Shown piece after piece: positions 1-5,655 of a DNA stretch of 17,529 nt (position 1 is its first letter; each line of letters starts with the position of its first letter). The stretch spans positions 1 to 17,529 of the forward strand of contig CAYMYA010000016.1 of NCBI GenBank assembly GCA_964394565.1, given 5' to 3'. The position numbers and the translations under genes were made by a program. The notes beneath the pieces were generated by a model, which did not search any database, was not told the origin of the DNA, and worked only from the letters and a program-made list of their open reading frames with translations. The DNA comes from CAIKHN01 sp964394565 (GTDB taxonomy: Bacteria > Patescibacteriota > Patescibacteriia > UBA9934).

Positions 1-44
1 AAATCTTTATCGGACGAAACGAGAAACAGTGTCTAAAAAATGGG
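1..44 (+). pseudogene. Probable upstream coding remnant of the recombinase in frame 3
   Basis: Frame 3 from base 3 reads IFIGRNEKQCLKNG. Joined to frame 1 (YLPLLRLGIVIYSVTE) it gives the usual spacing of a serine recombinase between the 'R-x-x-RN' segment and the 'LGV.. SVTE' strand. Going from frame 3 to frame 1 needs one base to be skipped within the A6/G4 run at 35-45. This could be a sequencing error, a real mutation, or less likely programmed slippage. The window edge cuts off the rest. Confidence 0.45.
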
Positions 45-1323
45 GTACCTACCACTCCTCCGTTTAGGGATAGTGATTTATTCGGTAACTGAAGAAATTA
101 TTAACAGCAATGACAGTTCCGCTGAAACAATGGAGGCGCTTTTTGCTGCTTTAGCAAAATTAGACAATCGAAATAAATCAGATAAAACAATTGGCAGCAT
201 GAGGGTAATGCTACGTTCAGGAATCTCCCCGTATCATCTACCCATTGGTTATTTAAGTGGAAATCACAAAAAGCAGGGTAGACGAAAAGTTTCCGCTGAA
301 TTAATCGATGAAGAACGCTTTCCGTTAATACAGAGAGGGCTAAAAGAATTTACAACTGGCTTGTACACCAATACAAGCATCACGGAGTTACTTAACGAAT
401 GGGGGTTAAGGAATCAATCGGGCAATAAGATATCTCGTCAACAAGTGCATAAGATTTTAACTTCGAAAATTTATGCGGGAATTCTTGTAGACCCATGGAG
501 CGGTGAGGAGTTCCTAGGAAAACATGAGGCAGCAATCAGCATAAAAGAATTCGAACGAAATCAATTCATCCTTTCGAAAAAGAGAATCATGCCAACGAAA
601 AAAGACCGCGTGAATCCTAATTTTCCGCTACGGGACTTTGTACGATGTCATGTATGCGGAAAGACCTTAACTGCGAGCAATAGTACGGGTCATGGAGGAA
701 AATATGCTTACTACAGGTGCAAACAAAAAGGATGCATTCTTTCTAGTAAATCAATCAATAAGAAAGATTTGGAAACGGACTTTTTAGATTTGCTTTCCCA
801 AATCTCCCCATCTGAGAGCCATATCAATCTTTTTAAAGTAATAGCTTTGGATGTTTGGCGGGAGAAGAAAAATGAGGCGCGGAGAGACCGCGACGTATGG
901 CAAAGAAAGCTCGATAGAATTCAGGAAGAGATGACGAATATCATCTCCCTAAAAGGAAGAGAACTATTAACTGATGCAGAGTTTTTTGAACAAAAGAAAG
1001 CTCTTTCACTAAAAAAAGGGGAGCTTGAGCATGGCGTAGTAAGAGCAGATTTGGAAAATTGGGATATTCAAGGTGCAATCGACGAAGCGAGTGCCTCGTT
1101 CCTCAATCTTCCAGCCCTCTGGGAGATCTATGATATCTATAAAAAGCATTGGTTCCAAAAGTTGGTGTTCCCAGAAGGGATTTTGTACGACAAAAAAATC
1201 GGACTTTTGGAACCAACTTTAAGCCCCATTTTTCAGGTACTTCATGCAATAAAAAGAACGCATCGTGATGATGCGTCCCTTTTGGTGACTCCACCGGGAA
1301 TCGAACCCGGATTGATGGCTTGA
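40..1323 (+). CDS. Large serine recombinase, C-terminal part (5' end missing or frameshifted)
   Basis: DNA-binding and C-terminal part of a large serine recombinase (site-specific integrase/resolvase family). Residues 8-60 are the tail of the catalytic resolvase domain (IYSVTEE..., then the helix leading to DKTIGSMRVML). Residues about 60-180 match the Recombinase domain (PIGYL, then SGNKISRQQVHKILTSKIYAG). A zinc ribbon follows, with C203-x2-C206 and C227-x4-C232, and a charged coiled coil at about 275-345. The catalytic serine and most of the N-terminal domain are absent: an in-frame TAA lies at 34-36, just before this ATG. Frame 3 upstream (FIGRNEKQ...) looks like the missing continuation, so a one-base frameshift is likely. 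The last 24 residues are translated from the tRNA-Glu terminator and tRNA-Glu itself (the familiar TPPGIEPG artefact). The gene is AT-richer than its neighbours, which suggests transfer. Family call is sure; whether it is active is doubtful. Confidence 0.85.
   Translation: MGYLPLLRLGIVIYSVTEEIINSNDSSAETMEALFAALAKLDNRNKSDKTIGSMRVMLRSGISPYHLPIGYLSGNHKKQGRRKVSAELIDEERFPLIQRGLKEFTTGLYTNTSITELLNEWGLRNQSGNKISRQQVHKILTSKIYAGILVDPWSGEEFLGKHEAAISIKEFERNQFILSKKRIMPTKKDRVNPNFPLRDFVRCHVCGKTLTASNSTGHGGKYAYYRCKQKGCILSSKSINKKDLETDFLDLLSQISPSESHINLFKVIALDVWREKKNEARRDRDVWQRKLDRIQEEMTNIISLKGRELLTDAEFFEQKKALSLKKGELEHGVVRADLENWDIQGAIDEASASFLNLPALWEIYDIYKKHWFQKLVFPEGILYDKKIGLLEPTLSPIFQVLHAIKRTHRDDASLLVTPPGIEPGLMA
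1149..1216. repeat. 14-bp perfect inverted repeat at the 3' end of the recombinase
   Basis: The arm TTGGTTCCAAAAGT (1149-1162) is the exact reverse complement of ACTTTTGGAACCAA (1203-1216), separated by 40 bp. It lies inside the recombinase reading frame near the element edge. It could be a binding site for the recombinase, a structured mRNA 3' end, or chance; nothing else in the window repeats it. Confidence 0.6.
1251..1282 (-). terminator. Intrinsic terminator of tRNA-Glu
   Basis: On the minus strand, directly after the tRNA CCA end, a 7-bp stem ACGCATC/GATGCGT (1258-1264 and 1270-1276, 5-nt loop) is followed by TCTTTTT. The plus strand also shows a T run after the same stem, so it may act both ways and end the recombinase transcript. 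Confidence 0.75.
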
Positions 1324-1357
1324 GAAGCCACTGTCCTAACCGTTAGACGATGGAGCC
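1283..1357 (-). tRNA. tRNA-Glu (anticodon CTC)
   Basis: A full cloverleaf of 75 nt including an encoded CCA can be folded by eye. The acceptor is GGCTCCA/TGGAGTC, with one G-T pair. The D arm is GTCT..GGAC. The anticodon stem is GTGGC/GCCAT with loop TTCTCAA, giving anticodon CTC. The T arm is CCGGG-TTCGATT-CCCGG. It decodes GAG. Its 3' end faces the recombinase, whose reading frame continues into it, so this tRNA is the probable attachment site of the element to the left. Confidence 0.96.
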
Positions 1358-1374
1358 GAAAGAAAACCGATAAA

Positions 1375-1403
1375 AGCATAGCAAGTGCATAGTGAAGTGT
1401 AAA
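1375..1403 (-). promoter_or_regulatory. Promoter of tRNA-Glu
   Basis: On the minus strand TTTACA (1398-1403) and TATGCT (1375-1380) are separated by exactly 17 bp, a sigma70-type pair. The -10 box ends 17 nt before the first base of the tRNA. Confidence 0.7.
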
Positions 1404-1450
1404 CAACCAACCCCCGCGACGCGAGCCGAGGAGGCGGTTGCGTGCGGGGG
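1401..1450 (-). terminator. Intrinsic terminator of the orphan 214-aa gene
   Basis: On the minus strand, 4 nt after the TGA stop, CCCCCGC-ACGC pairs with GCGT-c-GCGGGGG (stem of 7 + 4 bp with one bulge, 1411-1450). It is followed by TTGGTTGTTT. The position right behind the stop codon supports the minus-strand gene being real. Confidence 0.7.
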
Positions 1451-1454
1451 CGCG

Positions 1455-2099
1455 TCACCTGGTGGGGGGCGAAGCATGCCACGCGGCCTTGAACGTTCTC
1501 AGGACGAGACCTCCTCGTGTCACTGGGTCACCGGCGTAATTCATCCTCATCCCTCGGATCACGTGCAGCATCGGGAGATTGCGCGATCCCCATGCATGCT
1601 TGCGTGGGCTGGGTGACCAGTGCAGTAGCACGGTCCTCCCATTTTGGTTCACGCTGGTCCCATAGTGCCAGCGTCCTTCGAGCTCCACGCTGCCGGGCAC
1701 GTCTTGCCACCCAACAATCTTCGCGATACTCGCGAAGCAGGGTGCGGCTCTGTTGCCTAACGCACCGACCGCAGACAACACGTCATTCGCGTGTTCTGCG
1801 CGGACAATCACCATCGTTGCCTGCAAGCGGTCTGGCGCCGGGCTCTCTGAGAACGTCTGGACGCCGCAGAGGGGATACAGCGCCATCCCTTCTGGTATTT
1901 CGTTCGAGGGAGCGCTCCCCGTGTTTTCCTCGAGCACGAGGTACAAACCGGGGTTCGTAACTCGTGTTGTCACCCCGATCCACATCCTCCTGATGCTCGT
2001 CAGGGGGTGAAGACCGGGATTGCGTCGTTGCGCCATGAAGCGATCGACCGCTGAATTGTTGGACAGATCGATCACCCACATCGTGAACTCGCAGGTCAT
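1455..2099 (-). CDS. Orphan hypothetical protein, 214 aa
   Basis: I do not recognise this protein. It has no signal peptide or clear membrane segment, and its composition is that of a normal soluble protein with several Trp and Met (start MTCEFTMWVIDLSNN; middle IAKIVGWQDVPGSVELEGRW; end RTFKAAWHASPPTR). The open frame extends upstream to 2192. I chose the ATG at 2099 because GGAGGTG lies 3-4 nt upstream (2103-2109), one of the few strong Shine-Dalgarno sites in the window; the ATG at 2111 would place that SD inside the gene. A terminator follows the stop at once, so it is a single-gene unit divergent from the antiporter. It is richer in G+C than the recombinase. Function unknown; that it is a gene is fairly likely because RBS, frame and terminator agree. 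Confidence 0.65.
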   Translation of the reverse strand: MTCEFTMWVIDLSNNSAVDRFMAQRRNPGLHPLTSIRRMWIGVTTRVTNPGLYLVLEENTGSAPSNEIPEGMALYPLCGVQTFSESPAPDRLQATMVIVRAEHANDVLSAVGALGNRAAPCFASIAKIVGWQDVPGSVELEGRWHYGTSVNQNGRTVLLHWSPSPRKHAWGSRNLPMLHVIRGMRMNYAGDPVTRGGLVLRTFKAAWHASPPTR

Positions 2100-2115
2100 G
2101 AGCACCTCCATGACA

Positions 2116-2143
2116 ACGATAGCAAAAATCCGGAGCGTTGCAA
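2116..2143 (-). promoter_or_regulatory. Possible promoter of the 214-aa gene
   Basis: On the minus strand TTGCAA (2138-2143) and TATCGT (2116-2121) are 16 bp apart, each with 4 of 6 consensus bases. Transcription would begin just before the SD. Weak evidence. Confidence 0.35.
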
Positions 2144-2150
2144 ACTCGTA

Positions 2151-2159
2151 TGATACACT
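2151..2159 (+). promoter_or_regulatory. Possible extended -10 promoter of the antiporter
   Basis: TGATACACT has the TGn-TAxxxT form of an extended -10 box. It ends 20 nt before the ATG at 2180 and exactly 8 nt before an in-frame TTG at 2168. No good -35 box is seen. Confidence 0.35.
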
Positions 2160-2179
2160 AGAAACACTTGAATGCCCGT

Positions 2180-3838
2180 ATGGTGAACTCACTTTTTTTT
2201 GAAATCGCGGCAGTGATTATGACGGCGGGGGTGCTGTCGCTTGTCGCGCATCGGTTGAAGCAACCATTGATCATTGCCTATATTGCGACAGGAATTTTGG
2301 TGGGGCCTGGGCTTTTAGGATTAAAACAATCCGTTGATGCATTTGAAACCATGTCGACGATTGGCATTGCGTTCCTTTTGTTTATTGTTGGGTTAAATTT
2401 GAACTGGCGCAATGTGAAAGATGTCGGGCGTGTGGCGCTTATTGCTGGTGTCGCCCAGGTTCTTGTGACGTCCCTGATTGGCACAACGATTGCACTTGCA
2501 CTGAATATTCCCATGGAAACCTCGGTGATTCTTGGTATCGCATTCTCGTTCTCGTCGACCATTATTATTGTGAAGCTCTTAACTGATAAGGAAGATATCG
2601 ATCGGTTATACGGACGCATTGCCGTAGGGATGCTGATTGTGCAGGATCTCATCGCGATGGTGGTGTTACTTGTGCTTGCGGCATTGCGTGATGGAGATAG
2701 CGTGCAATCAATTCTTACGCTTTCGCTCGGCAAAGGCATCGTGACCGTATTGGTGTTGTGGATTTTTGCAAAACTCATCGTGCCCCGATTATTCGCGTAT
2801 GCAGCGCGTAGTCAGGAACTTTTATTTCTTATTGCACTTGGGTGGTGTTTTGCGATTGCGAGCGCGTTGCAATATTTCGGTTTTGGCATCGAGATCGGTG
2901 CATTACTTGCTGGAGCAACACTCGCCGGTACCGGCTTCCACCATGAAATTGAAGCAAAAATTCGTCCGCTTCGTGATTTTTTTCTAGTCATTTTCTTTAT
3001 TGTCCTTGGAACGCACCTCACGGTGGGTAGTGTTTCTGTTTTGCTCGTTCCTGCCATTGCTATGAGTGCGTACGTACTCATCGGGAACCCGTTTATCGCA
3101 CAAGTGATCATGCGCGTGATGGGGTATCACCCTCGCACGGCCTTTTTGACGGGTACGACTGTTGGACAAATCAGCGAATTTTCTTTTGTGATGATCGCTG
3201 TGGGTTTAGCGGCGGGGTATGTTGTACCGGAGGCGATGACGCTTGCCACGCTGGTTGGGTTGATTACTATTGCCGGGTCGTCATATCTCGTTGCATACAA
3301 TGAGCAGATTTATGAATGGGCGACGAAATATTTTCCGGAGCGCGGGAAAGATCGTGATCGTGTGGCGCATGTTGGAAGTGAAGCATTTTTATTCGGTTTC
3401 GATAAAATGGGGCAGGAAATTTTGCCGGCCATTCAAGCTATTGCGAAAGAGTATCGGATCGTGGACTTTAATCCCGTCGTCGTGGAATCGTTGTTAACGC
3501 AGGAGCTGCCAGTGGCGTATGGCGACGTGGGGAGCGACGACGTGCTTGCACTGCATCACGTGGATAAAGCGAAACTTATTGTGTCGACAATCCCAGATAT
3601 GGGCGTGAACGATGCGCTGCTCGATTTTTTGAATCATCACCGCTCAAAAGCAGCAATTGTCGTAACGGTGAAGTCGTCCGACGACGCAAAACGGTGTTAT
3701 GATTTGGGTGCAACGTTCGTGATTGTGCCGAGTATTTTAAGCGGCGAACGGTTTGCGGAGTTTTTGGAAACACGGAAGCAAAAGAAGCCGATGTGGAGCG
3801 CGTTGGCAAAAAAGTATCAGCATTGGCTTGAAATATAA
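2180..3838 (+). CDS. CPA2-family cation/proton antiporter with TrkA-N (RCK) domain
   Basis: Integral membrane antiporter of the monovalent cation:proton antiporter-2 family (KefB/RosB/Ybal-like), probably exchanging K+ or Na+ for H+. Residues 1 to about 385 form the membrane domain, with roughly a dozen hydrophobic segments, including the family-like LVAHRLKQPLIIAYIATGIL start with GPGLLGL, and GIAFSFSSTIIIVKLL. From about 395 to 510 a cytoplasmic TrkA-N/RCK fold follows (FLFGFDKMGQEI in place of the GxGxxG nucleotide loop, then VAYGDVGSDDVL and KLIVSTIPD). That domain normally binds NAD(H) or another nucleotide and gates transport. The end, to 552, is charged. The frame is open upstream to a TTG at 2168; I prefer the ATG at 2180, although no SD precedes either. 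The next gene starts 5 nt after the stop, so they are probably cotranscribed. The exact ion is not readable from the sequence. Confidence 0.92.
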   Translation: MVNSLFFEIAAVIMTAGVLSLVAHRLKQPLIIAYIATGILVGPGLLGLKQSVDAFETMSTIGIAFLLFIVGLNLNWRNVKDVGRVALIAGVAQVLVTSLIGTTIALALNIPMETSVILGIAFSFSSTIIIVKLLTDKEDIDRLYGRIAVGMLIVQDLIAMVVLLVLAALRDGDSVQSILTLSLGKGIVTVLVLWIFAKLIVPRLFAYAARSQELLFLIALGWCFAIASALQYFGFGIEIGALLAGATLAGTGFHHEIEAKIRPLRDFFLVIFFIVLGTHLTVGSVSVLLVPAIAMSAYVLIGNPFIAQVIMRVMGYHPRTAFLTGTTVGQISEFSFVMIAVGLAAGYVVPEAMTLATLVGLITIAGSSYLVAYNEQIYEWATKYFPERGKDRDRVAHVGSEAFLFGFDKMGQEILPAIQAIAKEYRIVDFNPVVVESLLTQELPVAYGDVGSDDVLALHHVDKAKLIVSTIPDMGVNDALLDFLNHHRSKAAIVVTVKSSDDAKRCYDLGATFVIVPSILSGERFAEFLETRKQKKPMWSALAKKYQHWLEI

Positions 3839-3843
3839 GCATT

Positions 3844-4197
3844 ATGGTGCATCACGAAGGCCCGCCGCACGCACGACTGAAACGCGCCGAAGCACCTGCG
3901 CCGCTTTTGCATATTGTGGAGAAGCCGATTATTGAAGATGCGGAGGTCATCGAGGACAGAGAAGGTGCGAACGAGATTCAGAACGTTGCCGAGAATGTCG
4001 AAGTATCGAGTGACTTGGCTGAACAGAGACGTTTGGCGGAAGAAGCTCGGCAGCAGGAACTTCGAGTGATACGTGCACAATTGATGAAACTGACCGATAC
4101 TGTGCCGATGCAAAAGCGCGTTGTGCGCCCGCAGCCTGTACAGCGTGGTGCGAATACTGATGACGGCACTCCATTGGGAAGTCGTTACGCAGCGTAG
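3844..4197 (+). CDS. Small charged coiled-coil protein, 117 aa, unknown
   Basis: Not recognised. It has no membrane segment. Residues 25-55 are acidic (EDAEVIEDREGANE). Residues about 57-85 form a likely coiled-coil helix (AEQRRLAEEARQQELRVIRA), and the tail is basic and Gln/Pro-containing. It begins 5 nt after the antiporter stop and is followed by a terminator, so it probably shares the antiporter transcript. No SD is visible. It may be an accessory or regulator of the antiporter, but only its position suggests this. Confidence 0.65.
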   Translation: MVHHEGPPHARLKRAEAPAPLLHIVEKPIIEDAEVIEDREGANEIQNVAENVEVSSDLAEQRRLAEEARQQELRVIRAQLMKLTDTVPMQKRVVRPQPVQRGANTDDGTPLGSRYAA

Positions 4198-4245
4198 CCG
4201 AAGCCACAGAGGAGCCTGTATTGACCAAAGGCTCTTTTTCGGCTA
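4195..4245 (+). terminator. Intrinsic terminator after the antiporter pair, nested in a longer inverted repeat
   Basis: GAGCCT (4212-4217) pairs with AGGCTC (4229-4234) and is followed by five T (4235-4239). An outer perfect 8-bp repeat TAGCCGAA (4195-4202) / TTCGGCTA (4238-4245) encloses it and begins at the stop codon of the 117-aa gene. Confidence 0.7.
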
Positions 4246-4263
4246 ATATCAGCGAACCTCAAA

Positions 4264-4287
4264 ACCTGGAGGGACAGGTGACTGTCC
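4264..4287 (+). other. Two mutually exclusive hairpins upstream of the 149-aa gene
   Basis: ACCTG/CAGGT (4264-4268 and 4275-4279) and GGACAG/CTGTCC (4272-4277 and 4282-4287, GTGA loop) share bases, so only one can form at a time. The rest of 4246-4391 holds no gene I can support, only a CCCT/AGGG hairpin near 4305-4318 and a T7 run at 4362-4368. Regulatory function is conjecture. Confidence 0.3.
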
Positions 4288-4391
4288 GTAAAAATCTGTC
4301 GCCATCCCTTCTCGAGGGGAGGGGCACGAACAACTCATTCAGGCCGCCGAGTACGTTAGAGTTTTTTTCGCTCAATGCGAAGCGGATCGGA

Positions 4392-4841
4392 ATGCGTAGT
4401 GCTCCAGGGCACGGAGCAGCCCCAATTCTTTACCACGAACTTGTTGCTCATGGCGTTCCAGGTGCAGTGGCCGTTGGCGGCCATCTTCACCTTGTTGGGG
4501 CATATGCTATGCGGGCGAATGGAGAGTTTGTGCGGCATATCCCGCACGCACACACGCAAAGGAGAGCGTGCGACGTGATGGGTCGTGCAGAGGTATTACG
4601 GGTGCGACTGCATGCGGTCGCATCCAATCTACCGCAGACTGCGTGGCCGTCATGGGCGGACGACGTGCCGCCTCGGCCGGGGCTCGTGCTCGTCGTCGCT
4701 CGTGTTCCGGGTGAGGACGTTGACCCGTATGTGCGGATCGTGCTGCATCTGCCGCCGCAGCACGATGGGTTATGGGACATTCATTCCGATTGGATTCAGC
4801 TTGCTCGAGGCGGGAAGACTGCCCGGAAGCGGCATCGATGA
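4392..4841 (+). CDS. Orphan hypothetical protein, 149 aa
   Basis: Not recognised. The product is soluble, with many His, Val and Pro (HELVAHGVPGAVAVGGHLHL near residues 15-35; LVLVVARVPGEDVDPYVRIV at about 101-120; end RGGKTARKRHR), and a basic tail. The frame is open from 4221, but the earlier TTG and GTG starts would run through the terminator and leader hairpins, so the ATG at 4392 is preferred; no clear SD precedes it. A strong terminator starts 17 nt behind the stop, which supports transcription in this direction. Reading frames on the other strand give less protein-like sequences (Ser/Thr- or Cys-rich). It stands alone between two terminators and before the heat-shock promoter. Confidence 0.5.
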   Translation: MRSAPGHGAAPILYHELVAHGVPGAVAVGGHLHLVGAYAMRANGEFVRHIPHAHTQRRACDVMGRAEVLRVRLHAVASNLPQTAWPSWADDVPPRPGLVLVVARVPGEDVDPYVRIVLHLPPQHDGLWDIHSDWIQLARGGKTARKRHR

Positions 4842-4858
4842 GTGTCTATCGCAACGAG

Positions 4859-4896
4859 ACTTCCGCCCGGACGCCCGGGTGGAAGTTGTTGTTTCT
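4859..4896 (+). terminator. Strong intrinsic terminator upstream of hrcA
   Basis: A 12-bp stem (ACTTCCGCCCGG with CCGGGTGGAAGT, one G-T pair, 4-nt loop, 4859-4886) is followed by TGTTGTTTCT. It separates the 149-aa gene from the heat-shock operon. Confidence 0.8.
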
Positions 4897-4911
4897 GGGG
4901 ACAAAAGGGTT

Positions 4912-4940
4912 TTGACAGGAGAGGATTAGCACTCTATACT
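4912..4940 (+). promoter_or_regulatory. Sigma70-type promoter of hrcA-grpE-dnaK
   Basis: TTGACA (4912-4917, perfect) and TATACT (4935-4940) are separated by exactly 17 bp. Transcription should start near 4947, giving a leader of only about 10 nt before the hrcA ATG at 4957 and no room for a normal SD. Confidence 0.88.
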
Positions 4941-4952
4941 TGAGACTGCTAA
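4926..4952 (+). promoter_or_regulatory. CIRCE operator (HrcA binding site)
   Basis: TTAGCACTC-N9-GACTGCTAA matches the CIRCE consensus TTAGCACTC-N9-GAGTGCTAA with one change in the right arm. It covers the -10 box and the probable start point, so bound HrcA would block RNA polymerase. CIRCE with hrcA as first gene implies autoregulated heat-shock control. Confidence 0.93.
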
Positions 4953-4956
4953 TCGT

Positions 4957-5652
4957 ATGAACCCACGTCAAAGCCATATTTTACAGCTCGTTGTGGACGA
5001 ATACGTCGCGCGGGCTGAGCCGGTGAGCTCCCAGGCGCTGTGCGCTCGGTACGATCTTGACTGTTCTCCCGCCACCGTTCGCAATGACATGATGGCGCTC
5101 GAGGAAGAAGGGTTTTTGTACCAGCCGCACACCTCCGCCGGGCGTGTACCGACAGAGGAAGGGTACCGGTATTATTTGGCAAATTTTCTTGCGCCGAAGA
5201 TGCCGCAGGTGACGTCTGAGTTGCGGGAAGCGATGGATCACATGCGCAGCCTCGAATCTAAAGTGCAAATGATGGGTCGGCGCCTTGCAGAGCTTTCCGG
5301 TGATGCAGTGATCGTGACAAATGAACACCAAACGTCTGCACTTGGTGTGGCGAACTTACTTCGGAAGCCAGATTTTCAGGAAGAAAATATGTTACTCGCG
5401 CTTGCGGAGGATATTGAACGTTTGGAACAGGATGCCACGAGCGTCATGAATGTCGCGCCGAGCGACGTGCGCATTCTCCTTGGGGAAGAAAGTCCCATGG
5501 GTAAACGTCTCGCCACCGTCATTGTTCGCCATCAATTGCCCAACGGAGAAATTGGGGTGCTCAGCATCGTCGGCCCGCTCCGCATGAACTACGCCCGGAA
5601 CGTCGCACTCCTCTCCGAAGCAAAAAGAATTCTTGAAGAGAATGATTTATAA
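4957..5652 (+). CDS. hrcA: Heat-inducible transcription repressor HrcA (short form)
   Basis: Repressor of the heat-shock operon; it binds CIRCE and in studied bacteria is kept active by the GroE or DnaK chaperones. Residues 1-75 are the winged helix-turn-helix (SPATVRNDMMALEEEGFLYQ, then PHTSAGRVPTEEGYRYYL, the most conserved part of HrcA). A helical dimer region follows (about 85-115). The end carries the family's last motif, GVLSIVGPLRMNYARNV (GxxGPxRMxY). At 231 aa it is about 100 residues shorter than typical HrcA (around 340 aa); the missing part is in the middle, sensor-like domain, as in a compact CPR version. The gene starts 5 nt after its own CIRCE and ends 3 nt before grpE. Confidence 0.93.
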   Translation: MNPRQSHILQLVVDEYVARAEPVSSQALCARYDLDCSPATVRNDMMALEEEGFLYQPHTSAGRVPTEEGYRYYLANFLAPKMPQVTSELREAMDHMRSLESKVQMMGRRLAELSGDAVIVTNEHQTSALGVANLLRKPDFQEENMLLALAEDIERLEQDATSVMNVAPSDVRILLGEESPMGKRLATVIVRHQLPNGEIGVLSIVGPLRMNYARNVALLSEAKRILEENDL

Positions 5653-5655
5653 CGT

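Noticed and set aside
1283..1323. Recombinase C-terminus LVTPPGIEPG taken as real protein homology
   Set aside because: This peptide is the standard translation of a tRNA gene's reverse complement; the tRNA-Glu folds perfectly here.
1517..1960. 147-aa plus-strand frame opposite the orphan minus gene
   Set aside because: Ser/Arg-rich translation without RBS; the minus frame has SD and terminator in the right places.
4585..4929. 114-aa plus-strand frame overlapping the 149-aa gene
   Set aside because: Arg/Cys-rich, runs through the strong terminator and into the heat-shock -35 box.
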